A stretch of DNA of 56,320 nucleotides from Myxococcales bacterium (GCA_019634415.1 JAHQVJ010000199.1:1-56320); one strand, 5' to 3'; counted from the stretch's first letter, positions 10,660 to 20,040 are shown. Notes: generated from the sequence alone by a model not told the origin. Numbers and translations are program-made.

Positions 10660-11750
10660 GGCACCTCCTCCCCCGCTGCCGCCAGCAGGCGATCCGAGGC
10701 CCCCTGCATCCAGGCGAACAGCGCCGAGCGCACCCACAGGCCGTTGCGCACCTGGTGCCAGGGCAGGAAGCCGGGGTGGTCGTCCCAGGCCTCGGGTAGC
10801 TCGTTGACGCGCGGCAGCGGATGCAGGATGCGGCACTGCTCCGAGAGCTGGCTGCGGTAGCCCGGATGCAGCACGAAGTCCTGGCTCGAGCCTCGCTCGC
10901 TCGAAGGCGCCCCCGCAACGTCCCACTCCTGCTGCATGCGGGTGATGTACAAGGCGTCCAGGGATGCGCCGTGGGCAGCCACACAGTCGGACAGGCCCTC
11001 GTGCAGCTGCAGCTGCAGCCCTCGCTTCAGGAGGGGACGGAGGAACACCTCGCTCGGGTGAAAGGCCGGCGGGCACACCAGGTGGACCTCGACGCCCGAG
11101 AAGCGAGTCAGCAGCGTGAGCAACGAGCGCGCCGCCCGGTTGCGCGCCAGGTCCGCCACCACGGCGATGCGCTTGCCCGACAGCCCCTCGGCCGCAGTTC
11201 CTCCCCAGGTGTCGGCCAGCGTGAATACGTCCAGCAGCGCTTGGGTGGGGTGCTCCTCGGAGCCGCTGCCACCGCTCACCAGCGAGGGAGTGCGCGGGCC
11301 TCGCCACAACCCATAGGCGCACCGCGCCAGGAAGCTCGGATCCGCATGACGCACCACGATCAGATCGAACAGCGCTGCCCACACCTGCACTGCGTCCTCG
11401 ACGGACTCCCCCTTCACGAAGGACGTGGCCTCCAGATCCTGGACCACCCGCGCATCTCCGCCCAGCTTGTGGGTCGCCGCCGCGAAGGACTCGCAGGTCC
11501 GCGTGCTCGGCTGAGCGAACAGGTGCAGCACCCGCCGGTGGTGAAGCACCTCTCGCAGGAGCGCGATGCCGTCGTCGGATTGGTCGAGTCGCCGGATCGC
11601 TCGGGCGGTGGCGAACAGTCGCTGAAGGTCCGGCAGCTCGAACATGTCGGCCCGGAGGACGAAACGGGGACGCTCCTCGTCGAACAGGACCTTACGCGCC
11701 CCTTCCCCGACGATCGCTGCCTGAAATTCTTTGAAGTTCATTGACACCAT
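10656..11750 (-). CDS. pyrB: Aspartate carbamoyltransferase catalytic-chain family protein
   Basis: 364 residues, longer than the usual 300-310. Carbamoyl phosphate binding is shown by PSTRT (81-85), SFVKGES (Lys113, the residue donated to the neighbouring subunit) and HPTQALLD (167-174). The aspartate side is shown by HPLPRVNELPEAW near 315. Two things are unusual. The second Arg of the STRTR motif is Cys86, and there are extra residues around 143-165 and near the C-terminus. No pyrI or other pyr gene is nearby; the downstream epimerase starts inside its stop codon. It may be the housekeeping pyrimidine enzyme or a carbamoyltransferase paralogue acting on another acceptor. Starts at 11750 or 11741 are both possible; neither has a clear Shine-Dalgarno. 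Confidence 0.83.
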   Translation of the reverse strand: MVSMNFKEFQAAIVGEGARKVLFDEERPRFVLRADMFELPDLQRLFATARAIRRLDQSDDGIALLREVLHHRRVLHLFAQPSTRTCESFAAATHKLGGDARVVQDLEATSFVKGESVEDAVQVWAALFDLIVVRHADPSFLARCAYGLWRGPRTPSLVSGGSGSEEHPTQALLDVFTLADTWGGTAAEGLSGKRIAVVADLARNRAARSLLTLLTRFSGVEVHLVCPPAFHPSEVFLRPLLKRGLQLQLHEGLSDCVAAHGASLDALYITRMQQEWDVAGAPSSERGSSQDFVLHPGYRSQLSEQCRILHPLPRVNELPEAWDDHPGFLPWHQVRNGLWVRSALFAWMQGASDRLLAAAGEEVP

Positions 11751-11839
11751 TCCGCAGGGAAATCCCTAGGCCTAGCCGTTTGCTCGTTGTTTTCGAGATC
11801 TCGACGTTTCGATCCGAGACCATCTCTTTCCGCAGTCGC

Positions 11840-11861
11840 GGGACCCTCGTCGGGGGGTCCC
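11840..11861 (+). other. Leader hairpin upstream of the MYXO-CTERM protease
   Basis: A perfect 7-bp inverted repeat (GGGACCC at 11840-11846, GGGTCCC at 11855-11861) with an 8-nt loop lies in the 132-base divergent spacer, 21 bases before the protease ATG. AGGAG at 11870-11874 is just outside it. It could be an mRNA-stabilising or attenuating leader structure; there is no U tract to suggest termination. Confidence 0.35.
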
Positions 11862-11882
11862 TTCCCACCAGGAGAAGCCAGG

Positions 11883-14800
11883 ATGTCGGTCCTCATCGCA
11901 CTGAGCCTGTCACCAGCCCTCGCCTTCGCCCCCCAAGAAGGCACCGAGGATATCAACCTGGAGCCCCAGCGCATCCAGGTGAGCCACCCCGAGGTGCAAG
12001 CCAAGTACCTGCGTAGCGAGCGTTGGCAACGCTTCGTCGAGAGCGACGGACGCGGCTGGCACGCCAAGTTCGACGAGCACACCGGCACACCGCGGGTGAT
12101 GTGGGGGCGCGGCATTCCCATGCCCACCCACAGCGAGCAGGCGCTGGCCGCAGGGCTGCAGAGCTGGCTCGACCGCAACGCCGACGTCGTCGGCCACGAG
12201 CAGGGCAGCCTGCGCGTGAAGTCGGTGAACTACTCGGACTTCACCCGCATGTGGTACGTGGACTTCGACGAGGTTCGGGGAGGGCTCCCTACCTATAGGG
12301 GAGGCGTCAGCGCTCGCGTCAAGCAAGGTCGCCTAATCCTGCTGCATGTGGCCACCGCGCCGCGCGCGCCCGTCACCGGCGCCCTCACCTTGAACTCGAG
12401 CGACGCGATCGCCGCCGCCATCGCAGGGGGCCCAGCACCGTCGGCCGAGCACACCGAGGTCAGCGCCGAGCCGATCCTGCTGTCGCACAAGTCGCTGCAG
12501 GGGCTGCAGCTGCGCCACACCTGGATGGTTCGCTCTCGCACCGCCGAGCCCGTCGGGATCTGGGTCACCTTCGTGGACGGTGCCACGGGCGAGCTGCTCA
12601 ACATCCACAACGAGGTCCGCTTCATCAACGGCACGGTCGAAGCCGAGCACCACGCGCGCACGCCCGATGGCAGCGCGCTGGTCACCTCCGGGGTGCCGAG
12701 CGCCGTGGTCACGGGCAACGGCGACACCGACGTCACCGATGCCTTCGGCGACTACGACGTCACCAAGAACAACCTCTACACCACCGACTTCGACGGTGAC
12801 TACCTGCAGGTGTTCAACAGCGCCGGCGGCGAGGGAGCGCTGTCGAGCTCCAACCCGAACATGACGTGGACCACGGCAGACGCCACCCAGTCCGAGATCG
12901 ACACCTACATCTTCACCCACCAGGTGCGCGACTGGGGTCTGGAGGTCGAGCCCAATGTGGGCATCGTCGTCAACGACCTGACCGCCTACGTCAACATCAA
13001 CAGCAACTGCAACGCCTACTACGACGGCAACATCAACTTCTTCACGGCGGGCGGTGGCTGCAACAACACCGGCGAGATCGCCGATGTCGTCTACCACGAG
13101 TGGGGCCACGGCTTCCACGCCACGAGCCTCGAGGCGGGCTTCTTCGACAGCTCCCTGTCGGAGGGCGCGTCCGACACGGTGTCGGCCTTCATCACGGGCG
13201 ACAACGTGATCGCGCCGTACTTCGGCACCGGCGGCGGCGCCATCCGCGACATCGGACCCGACCGCATCTACCCGGACGACTACGTCGCCAGCCAGAACAA
13301 CGTGCACAGCAACGGGCTGATCTTCGGCGGCACCATGTGGGACCTCTGGGACATCCTGGTGGACCTCGAGGGCGAGTCGCTCGGCACCGACAACACCGAG
13401 GCCATCTTCGCCGGGACCCTCAAGGGTGGCACGGACATCCCGGGCACCTTCTTCGAGGCCCTGGCCGCCGACGACAACGACGGCGACCTCAACAACGGCA
13501 CGCCCCACATCTGCGAGATCTACGAGGCCTTCGGCGCTCATGGTCTGGGTCCGGCGGCCGGCACCGACAGCTTGGTCCTGGCCAGCCACGAGCCCCTCAC
13601 CCTCGAGCCCGCCGAGCTCGACCACGAGCTCGCCGTGGAGCTGATCGACGTGGCCGCGGGCTGCGAGGCGGGCGATGCCGAGTCCGCCACGGTGCACTAC
13701 CGGGTCAACGGTGGCGCCTGGGAGAACACTGCCTTGACCGCCCTCGGCGACAGCGTGGAGGGAGCGATCCCCGGCCAGGCCGCCGACTCCATCGTGGAGT
13801 ACTACATCGAGGGCGCCTCCTCCGACGGCAACGACTTCACGGTGCCCGCCGGCGGAGTGATCCGGCCCTACACCTTCTACGTGGGTGAGACCCTCGAGCT
13901 GCACTGCCGCGACTTCGAGGCCAACGACGGCGGCTACACCCACTCCCTGATCGCCGGTGAGCCCGGAGACGGCGCCGACGACTGGCAGTGGGGCACGCCC
14001 AACGGCCGGGCCGACGACCCCGCCGCCGCGTACAGCGGCGACAACGTCTGGGGCAACGACCTGGGCTACGACAACTTCAACGGCGAGTACCAGCCCAACA
14101 AGGTCAACGCGCTGGAGTCCCGCGAGGTCGAGACCGACCACTACACGGGCGTCTTCCTGCAGTACCGTCGCTGGCTCAACGTCGAGGACAACGAGTACGA
14201 CCGCGCGGTCATCTTCGCCAACGACAACGAGGTCTGGACGAACTGGGACGGCGTCGAGGACGACGAGCACCACCGCGATGGTGAGTGGGTACACCACGTG
14301 GTGGACCTGCAGGGTCACGCCGACCAGGGCACCATCACCCTGAAGTGGCAGATCGAGAGCGATCCCGGCCTCGAGTTCGGTGGCTGGAACATCGACGACG
14401 TGTGCCTGCTGGCCCCCGCCACGCCCGACAACCGCCTCGGCATCACCGACTTCGTGGCCGAGGCCGCCGAAGACACGCTGATGTCCTTGTCCTGGACCAA
14501 CCCGATTCACGAGCCGCTCGCGGCCATCAAGATCGTGCGTCGGTTCAACGACTTTCCCGCCGGGCACGACGACGGGGACGTGGTCTACGAGGTGGACGAG
14601 CCCATCGCAGGTGGCAGCGCAACCGCCACCGACCGCAACTACCGGGCCGGCACCAGCTACTACGCGGTGTACGGTTTCGACGGCACCGACTGGCTGTCCT
14701 GGACCGTGGAGGGCTGGAACGCAGCCTCCGCCGATCTCGTGGGCGGCATCGCGCCCGAGGGCTGGCCCACGGACACCGACGGCGACGGCCTGGTGGACGA

Positions 14801-14948
14801 TCCCAACGGCGACGATCCCGGCGGCGACATCGGTGAGGGCAGCGGCCTGTTCTCCGGATGTGGCTGCTCGGGCACGCCCGGTGGTGGCACCGCAGCCTTC
14901 GGCGTCGTGGCAGCCCTGCTGCTGCTTCGCCGCCGCCAGGACAGCTAG
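11883..14948 (+). CDS. Secreted gluzincin (M36/M4-like) metalloprotease with MYXO-CTERM sorting tail
   Basis: 1021 residues. The ATG at 11883 follows AGGAG by 8 bases and begins a signal peptide ending near ALAFA. A propeptide-like region (about 20-250) precedes the catalytic domain. The zinc motif is HEWGH (405-409), the third ligand is probably Glu427, and Asp431 follows in EGASD, analogous to NExxSD of thermolysin-like enzymes. After the protease come an immune-inhibitor-A/MAM-like beta domain (about 690-840) and an Fn3-like segment (about 850-960). The end is a MYXO-CTERM tail: a GCGCSG motif, a hydrophobic helix and RRR. Such tails anchor proteins for myxosortase processing at the cell surface. 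The three DxDGD-type stretches (for example DTDGDGLVDD) suggest calcium binding. Confidence 0.9.
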   Translation: MSVLIALSLSPALAFAPQEGTEDINLEPQRIQVSHPEVQAKYLRSERWQRFVESDGRGWHAKFDEHTGTPRVMWGRGIPMPTHSEQALAAGLQSWLDRNADVVGHEQGSLRVKSVNYSDFTRMWYVDFDEVRGGLPTYRGGVSARVKQGRLILLHVATAPRAPVTGALTLNSSDAIAAAIAGGPAPSAEHTEVSAEPILLSHKSLQGLQLRHTWMVRSRTAEPVGIWVTFVDGATGELLNIHNEVRFINGTVEAEHHARTPDGSALVTSGVPSAVVTGNGDTDVTDAFGDYDVTKNNLYTTDFDGDYLQVFNSAGGEGALSSSNPNMTWTTADATQSEIDTYIFTHQVRDWGLEVEPNVGIVVNDLTAYVNINSNCNAYYDGNINFFTAGGGCNNTGEIADVVYHEWGHGFHATSLEAGFFDSSLSEGASDTVSAFITGDNVIAPYFGTGGGAIRDIGPDRIYPDDYVASQNNVHSNGLIFGGTMWDLWDILVDLEGESLGTDNTEAIFAGTLKGGTDIPGTFFEALAADDNDGDLNNGTPHICEIYEAFGAHGLGPAAGTDSLVLASHEPLTLEPAELDHELAVELIDVAAGCEAGDAESATVHYRVNGGAWENTALTALGDSVEGAIPGQAADSIVEYYIEGASSDGNDFTVPAGGVIRPYTFYVGETLELHCRDFEANDGGYTHSLIAGEPGDGADDWQWGTPNGRADDPAAAYSGDNVWGNDLGYDNFNGEYQPNKVNALESREVETDHYTGVFLQYRRWLNVEDNEYDRAVIFANDNEVWTNWDGVEDDEHHRDGEWVHHVVDLQGHADQGTITLKWQIESDPGLEFGGWNIDDVCLLAPATPDNRLGITDFVAEAAEDTLMSLSWTNPIHEPLAAIKIVRRFNDFPAGHDDGDVVYEVDEPIAGGSATATDRNYRAGTSYYAVYGFDGTDWLSWTVEGWNAASADLVGGIAPEGWPTDTDGDGLVDDPNGDDPGGDIGEGSGLFSGCGCSGTPGGGTAAFGVVAALLLLRRRQDS

Positions 14949-14961
14949 CCCCCGGGAATGG

Positions 14962-14988
14962 CCGGAGGTGATAGGACATCACCTCCGG
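14962..14988 (+). terminator. 11-bp perfect hairpin after the protease gene
   Basis: CCGGAGGTGAT (14962-14972) and its exact complement (14978-14988) enclose a 5-nt loop, starting 13 bases after the protease stop. There is no T tract. The 3' arm overlaps the CGGAG used as ribosome-binding site by the next gene, so besides partial termination the hairpin could mask that site and tune the TPR lipoprotein/PBP operon. Confidence 0.45.
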
Positions 14989-14999
14989 AGATTGCCCGC

Positions 15000-16493
15000 A
15001 TGGTCCTGATGGCCCTCGTGTGGGGGTGCTCCACCACGTCACAGGAGGCGGGGTCGGACGGCGCCCCCACCTCACGCATGCCCGGCACCGTCGAGGTGCT
15101 GCTGCAGCCCCCCACCCTGTCGGGGAGTTTCCGCTGGGAAGCCGAGACGGTGGCGCGCATCCTGCGCACCCTCGAGGCCAGCCTCCATGCGGCTCCTCGC
15201 GTGGTGGTGCGCGTCACCGACGCTCCCCTTCCTCCCGCCACCGCCGCCGCCCCCGCCTCCATGACTGGAGCGTGGAACGTGTCGCTGGCCGCCGTGGGCA
15301 CCCCCGACGCCCTCGAGATGCGCACCCTCACCTGCGCTCCGAAGGGGCGCTGTGTGGAGGAGGTCGCCTACACCAACACCGAGGAGCCCGAGGTGGCCAC
15401 CGGTCAGGTGGCGCTCAAGATCCTCGAGACGCTGGGCCACACCGCCGATCCCGAGGCGCTCGCCTGCGTGGCCCGGCCACCGTCCACCGACCCCTACAAG
15501 TCGCTGGTGGCGGGTCGCGGAGCTGCGGTGCTGTACGGACTGATGGAGCCCGATCTGCCCGGCGATCGCAGCAAGGATCCGCTGGAGCGCGCCGTGTACC
15601 TGGGGCCCAAGATGGGCCTGGCCCAGTGGGTGGCGGGACGGGGTCGCGCGCAGCGAGGAGATCTCGATCAAGCCGCCTACGCCCTCGGGATCGCTGCAGA
15701 GCGCTGCCCCACCCACGACGGGTTCGCCGCCGATCTGGCTCGGATCGAGCTCGATCGTGGCAAGGGGCGCAAGGCCGAGGCGTTGGTGGACGGCCTCACC
15801 GGCACCGAGGACGATCCCCGGCTCGTGCCCCTGCGGCTGGACGCCTGGATCAAGCGAGGTCGACTCGAGCAAGCCGAGCAGCTCGGCCTGCGCGCCAACC
15901 GGACCTTCCCCGACGACGCTCGTGTGGCCCAGGTGCTGGCGGATCTCGCCCGGGCTCAGGGCAAGATCGACGAGCAGGAGACGTGGCTGCAGCGCTGGGC
16001 CGAGCGTGCGCCAGAGGACGCCGAGCCGCTGCGCCGGCTGATCGCCATCCAGGCCCGCGCCGGGCAGTGGAACGACGTGTGGGACTCGCTGGACGCTCTA
16101 GCCGCCCGCGGGGAGGCAGACGAGGTGCGCCAGTGGCGGGTCACCGCCGGCTTGGCCCTCAGCCGCTACGACGAAGCTGCCGCGGCCGCTCCCCCCGACG
16201 TCGCCGCTCGGATCCGTGCCCGCGCCGCCCTCGAGGGAGCCAGCGGCTTCACCCTCGACCTCGGTGGAGATCCGGCCCCCGAGGCCCGCCTCGCCCGAGG
16301 CACTGCGCTGATGTGGGGAGGTCGTGCGCAGGCCGCCCTGGACGAAGCAGACGCCGCGCTCCGTGCGCGGCCCTTCTGGCCCGAGGCCCTCGCCCTGCGG
16401 GCAGATGCACTGGAGGCGCTGGGCAAGGGCCCCGCCGCCGAGGCCGCCCGACGAGACTGGCGGCGCGCCGAACCACCCGTGGGGCAACCATGA
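15000..16493 (+). CDS. TPR-repeat lipoprotein coupled to a class A PBP
   Basis: 497 residues from the ATG at 15000, which has CGGAG 9 bases upstream. An in-frame ATG at 14958 would give a more basic signal-peptide N-region and is a real alternative. A short hydrophobic stretch ends in Cys10 (VWGC), a lipobox-like site with an unusual Trp at -2, followed by STTSQEAGSD, typical of a mature lipoprotein. The C-terminal two thirds are helical repeats of TPR type (for example 205-290 and 430-490, Ala/Leu/Arg rich). The stop overlaps the start of the PBP gene (ATGA). A TPR lipoprotein coupled to a class A PBP recalls the LpoA-PBP1A activator pair of gammaproteobacteria; homology to LpoA cannot be shown here. 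Confidence 0.72.
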   Translation: MVLMALVWGCSTTSQEAGSDGAPTSRMPGTVEVLLQPPTLSGSFRWEAETVARILRTLEASLHAAPRVVVRVTDAPLPPATAAAPASMTGAWNVSLAAVGTPDALEMRTLTCAPKGRCVEEVAYTNTEEPEVATGQVALKILETLGHTADPEALACVARPPSTDPYKSLVAGRGAAVLYGLMEPDLPGDRSKDPLERAVYLGPKMGLAQWVAGRGRAQRGDLDQAAYALGIAAERCPTHDGFAADLARIELDRGKGRKAEALVDGLTGTEDDPRLVPLRLDAWIKRGRLEQAEQLGLRANRTFPDDARVAQVLADLARAQGKIDEQETWLQRWAERAPEDAEPLRRLIAIQARAGQWNDVWDSLDALAARGEADEVRQWRVTAGLALSRYDEAAAAAPPDVAARIRARAALEGASGFTLDLGGDPAPEARLARGTALMWGGRAQAALDEADAALRARPFWPEALALRADALEALGKGPAAEAARRDWRRAEPPVGQP

Positions 16494-18784
16494 CCGAGCG
16501 GCCACAGATCGAGATCCCCTGGGACAAGATCCGCATCCCGATGTGGCTGCGGTGGGTCGGTGGCGTGCTGCTGCTGATCACGGTGCTCCTGGGCTACACC
16601 GCCAAGCGGGCCTTCGACGACTTGACCGAGGGCCTGCCCGAGGACCTGTCCGACCTGCGTGACTACCGGCCGCCCACCGCTTGTCAGATCACCGACAAGA
16701 ACGGCGAGGTGCTCGACACCTTCTACGTGGAGCGCCGCTACCCGGTGGTGCTCGACCAGGTGCCCGATCACGTGTGGCAGGCCTTCGTGGCCGCCGAGGA
16801 CCGGCGCTTCTTCGATCATCCCGGCGTCGATCTGCTCGGGATCCTGCGAGCGCTGATGGTCAACGTGAAGGCGGGGCGCACCGTGGAGGGCGGCAGCACC
16901 CTCACCCAGCAGCTCGTGAAGAACATCCTGCTGACGTCGGAGAAGTCGCTCGAGCGCAAGGCGCAGGAGGCCGTGCTCGCCTACCGGATGGAGCGCACCC
17001 TCGACAAGTGGCAGATCCTCAACCTGTACATGGATCTGGTGTACCTGGGATCGGGCAACTACGGGGTCGAGGCCGCCGCACGCGACTACTTCGGCAAGCC
17101 CGCCGCCGAGCTGAACCCCGCCGAGGTCGCCACCATCACGGCGCTGATCCCAGCACCGTCGCGCTACTCGCCGCGCACCAACCCCAAGGAGGCGCTGCGG
17201 CGTCGCCGGCTGGTGCTGCGGGCCATGGTGGAGGAGGGCTGGCTGCCTCCCGACCACCCCTGGAACGAGCACGAGCTGAAGCTCTCCCCCGGAGGGCGAG
17301 GTGCGGACCGTGGAGATCGCACCTCCTACATCACCGTGGTGCGCCGCGAGGTGCAGCGACTGTTCGGCGACGACGCCACCGTGGGCGGCCTCACGGTGGT
17401 CACCCCCTACGACGCCACCGTGCAAGAGGCTGCGGTCACGGGCACCCGCGAGGCAGCCGAGGCGCACACCAAGCGACAGGGCCCGCGGGTGATCAAGGCG
17501 CGCAGCGGCAAGCGGCCCGCCTTCCCCGAGCAGAGCTGCTTCAACGTGCAGGTGGGCCCGGGCGTGGACCTGCGCGATCTGCGTGCGGGCGCCCTGCGCT
17601 ACTCCCTGCGCACCGACGACCACTACCGCACGGTGTTCGACGAGCGCGACGGCAAGCGACGACCGCTCCGCTCCCAGCTCAAGGGAGGCGAGATCCTCGC
17701 GGTGTGCCTCGACGAGGAGGCACCTGCCTCGACAGGGAGCGAGGTGCAGAGCATGGTGCGCCTCGACGACAGCCCCTGGGCGCAGTCCGCGGCGGTGGTG
17801 GTGGATCACCGCACCGGCGAGGTGGTGGCCGTCACGGCTGGCGTGGGGCCCGGAGAGCTGGAGGGCTTCGTGCGCGGCGTGCAGGCCACTCGTCAGCCCG
17901 GAAGCTCCTTCAAGCCCTACGTGTACGCTGGCGCCTTCAAGAAGGCGGGACTCGGCCAACTCTCGATCATCGTGGACAGGCCCATCTCCTACGGCTCGTG
18001 GACCCCCAAGAACTACAGCGGCGGCTACTCGGGTCGGATGACCATCCGCACGGCGCTCACTCGCAGCACCAACACCGTGGCCGTGCAGCTGATCGCCAAG
18101 GCCGGTCCCGAGTACGTGGCCGATCTGGCCTACAACCTGGGTGTGCGCACCCCGCTGCGGCCCGATCTGACCATGGCGCTGGGGAGCAGCGAGGTCACGC
18201 CGCTGGATCAGGCCATGGGCTACGCCGCCATCGCACGCGGCGGTGTGCCCACGGATCCCGTGTTCATCACCGAGGTACGCGACGCAGCGGGCAACGTGCT
18301 CGCGCGCCCCGGCGAGCTGCTACCCAACGGGCGGCGCCTCCCGGGAGGCGAGCAGGAGCGCGCCCTGGAGCCCGGCATCGCCCACGAGACCCTGGACATG
18401 ATGCGCTCCGTGGTGCAGTTCGGTACCGGCCGACGCGCCTTCCGCAAGGAGCAGGATCGCGCCGGCAAGACGGGCACCACCAACAACTTCGTGGACGCCT
18501 GGTTCGTCGGCGTCACCCCCACCCACGCCATCGCCGTGTGGGTGGGCAGTGACGGCTCGGGCACCCTGGGCGACAAGGAGACGGGTGGCAAGGCATCGCT
18601 GCCGGCCTGGATCAAGATCGCAGACACCCTGCCCAAGGAGCCCGCACGGTTCGCGATCCCCGACGAGGCCGTCATGGTGAACTGGCGCGGGCAGCGCGTG
18701 GCCATCCGCCGGGGGGGCGTGCCGTCCGAGGTCCTCCCCCTACCCTCCCTCGACGGGCGTCCGCTGGCCGTGCTCGATCGGTAG
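16490..18784 (+). CDS. Penicillin-binding protein 1A (bifunctional GT51 transglycosylase/transpeptidase)
   Basis: 764 residues; polymerises and cross-links peptidoglycan outside the inner membrane. One TM helix at about 18-42 is followed by the GT51 domain, with catalytic Glu103 in AAEDRRFFDHPG and the GGSTLTQQLVKN motif. The transpeptidase domain has all three penicillin-binding motifs: S472SFK475, S526TN528 and K660TGT663. The intervening ODA/OB-like segment (about 310-420) is present. The start overlaps the upstream lipoprotein stop by 4 bases, so the two are made together. No missing residues seen. Confidence 0.95.
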   Translation: MTERPQIEIPWDKIRIPMWLRWVGGVLLLITVLLGYTAKRAFDDLTEGLPEDLSDLRDYRPPTACQITDKNGEVLDTFYVERRYPVVLDQVPDHVWQAFVAAEDRRFFDHPGVDLLGILRALMVNVKAGRTVEGGSTLTQQLVKNILLTSEKSLERKAQEAVLAYRMERTLDKWQILNLYMDLVYLGSGNYGVEAAARDYFGKPAAELNPAEVATITALIPAPSRYSPRTNPKEALRRRRLVLRAMVEEGWLPPDHPWNEHELKLSPGGRGADRGDRTSYITVVRREVQRLFGDDATVGGLTVVTPYDATVQEAAVTGTREAAEAHTKRQGPRVIKARSGKRPAFPEQSCFNVQVGPGVDLRDLRAGALRYSLRTDDHYRTVFDERDGKRRPLRSQLKGGEILAVCLDEEAPASTGSEVQSMVRLDDSPWAQSAAVVVDHRTGEVVAVTAGVGPGELEGFVRGVQATRQPGSSFKPYVYAGAFKKAGLGQLSIIVDRPISYGSWTPKNYSGGYSGRMTIRTALTRSTNTVAVQLIAKAGPEYVADLAYNLGVRTPLRPDLTMALGSSEVTPLDQAMGYAAIARGGVPTDPVFITEVRDAAGNVLARPGELLPNGRRLPGGEQERALEPGIAHETLDMMRSVVQFGTGRRAFRKEQDRAGKTGTTNNFVDAWFVGVTPTHAIAVWVGSDGSGTLGDKETGGKASLPAWIKIADTLPKEPARFAIPDEAVMVNWRGQRVAIRRGGVPSEVLPLPSLDGRPLAVLDR

Positions 18785-18804
18785 GGCACCGGGCAGATCC
18801 TCGC

Positions 18805-19452
18805 TCAAGGCGACAGCACGGCCCCAGGCAGCACAGCGACCGGCTCGCAGCTGCAGGCGGGATCCAAGTCCACGCACACCGGCCCGTCCACCACCGCTAC
18901 GCCCGCTTCCTGCTGCTGCGGACACAGGGTGCCCGCGAGCACCCAGATCGCCACGGGCACGTTGTCCTCCCCCACCGCGCGGGGGGTCGGCGAGGCCAGC
19001 CCCACCGCCGGCTTGAGGGGCGCCTCGCACTCGAGCTTCTCCTTGGCCAGCAGTGCATCGAACTCCAGCCACGATCGCGCCTGCACCCCCGCCCGCCGAG
19101 CCAGCGTGTCGATCTCGGCGCGGCGTGCGTCGTCCATGATCGGCAGCAGCGTGTGCGCACCGGCGATCAGCTGGGTGCGATCGGCCTGCACTCGGGCGCG
19201 CTGAGCCGCATCTCGCCACGCCTTGCCGAAGACCATGGCACGGGCCACGAAGGCCTGCTCGCAGCGGTCCTCCAGGTACACGGAGGCGTTCTGGAGGCGG
19301 GTGGTCGCTCGACCGATGGCTTCGGCCCGCAGCACCCGATCCGTCAGCTCGCGCTCCGCCTCCACCAGCTCTCTCGGGGCAGGAGCCAACAGCGCAGCGG
19401 GTTCCCCCGCCCGTGCCACCCCCTGCGAAACCACCAGGAACCACATCACCAT
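18805..19452 (-). CDS. Hypothetical secreted protein
   Basis: 215 residues, not recognised. The first 20 (MVMWFLVVSQGVARAG) read as a signal peptide with cleavage near ARA-GEP. The middle (about 25-150) is mainly helical, with heptad-like Arg/Glu/Leu spacing. Cys residues sit at about 64 and 141 and in a C-terminal CxC (DPACSCEP), consistent with disulfides in the periplasm. It converges with the PBP gene (20 bases apart) and diverges from an SRPBCC gene (57 bases). Confidence 0.62.
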   Translation of the reverse strand: MVMWFLVVSQGVARAGEPAALLAPAPRELVEAERELTDRVLRAEAIGRATTRLQNASVYLEDRCEQAFVARAMVFGKAWRDAAQRARVQADRTQLIAGAHTLLPIMDDARRAEIDTLARRAGVQARSWLEFDALLAKEKLECEAPLKPAVGLASPTPRAVGEDNVPVAIWVLAGTLCPQQQEAGVAVVDGPVCVDLDPACSCEPVAVLPGAVLSP

Positions 19453-19509
19453 GCGCTCAAACTACCTACGCTGTCACGCTCGTGCATCGCTAAGGGTTAT
19501 CGGGGGCGC

Positions 19510-20040
19510 ATGGACGGCGTCGAGCGCTGGATTGCCACCGGGAGCGCAGTAGTCACCTTCAGCGTGTTGCTGAGTGCGGTGGGCGTGTATGCCTATGGTC
19601 GCTCGCTCCCCGCCGACTCCGTGGTCACGGTGCAGGCCACCTTGCCCGAGCCGCCCCAGCACGTCTGGCAGCTCCTCGGTGATCCGTCTCGCCGCACCGA
19701 GTGGCGCCCCAAGGTGGAGCGCGTGGGGCGCATCGACGACCGCGAAGGGCTGCCCGTGTGGCGGGAGCTCGACGCCAGCGGCGACCGCTTCGACTTCGTG
19801 GTGCTCGAGTCGGTCCCCGATCGACGCCTCGTGATCGAGGTGGCCAGCCCCGAGCAGATCGGAATGACCGGGCGCTGGATCTGGACGCTGGCGCCGGACG
19901 CCGCGGGCACCACCCTCACCCTCGAGGAGTCCACCGCCATCGACAATCCGCTGTGGCGCGGCCTGGATCGCCTTGTCCGACATCCCACTCAACGGGCGCA
20001 GACGGAGGTCGATCTCCTCGCTGCGCACCTGCGCCTATGA
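19510..20040 (+). CDS. Membrane-anchored SRPBCC (START-like) domain protein
   Basis: 176 residues. An N-terminal TM helix (about 8-30) is followed by a polyketide-cyclase/START-type fold. TLPEPPQHVWQLLGDP with a Trp-rich turn (RTEWRP) is the classic SRPBCC start, and the domain closes with a long C-terminal helix (PTQRAQTEVDLLAAHL). Such domains bind hydrophobic ligands. The start is the ATG at 19510 after a GGGGG stretch. The next lipoprotein gene begins 6 bases after the stop, so they are likely co-transcribed. Confidence 0.75.
   Translation: MDGVERWIATGSAVVTFSVLLSAVGVYAYGRSLPADSVVTVQATLPEPPQHVWQLLGDPSRRTEWRPKVERVGRIDDREGLPVWRELDASGDRFDFVVLESVPDRRLVIEVASPEQIGMTGRWIWTLAPDAAGTTLTLEESTAIDNPLWRGLDRLVRHPTQRAQTEVDLLAAHLRL

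Noticed and set aside
12333..14567. A 744-codon open frame antisense to the MYXO-CTERM protease (and similar long antisense frames over glgP, the kinase gene and the MutL-like gene)
   Set aside because: They mirror the codon structure of strong plus-strand genes in very GC-rich DNA, have biased His/Val/Gly composition and no recognisable motif.
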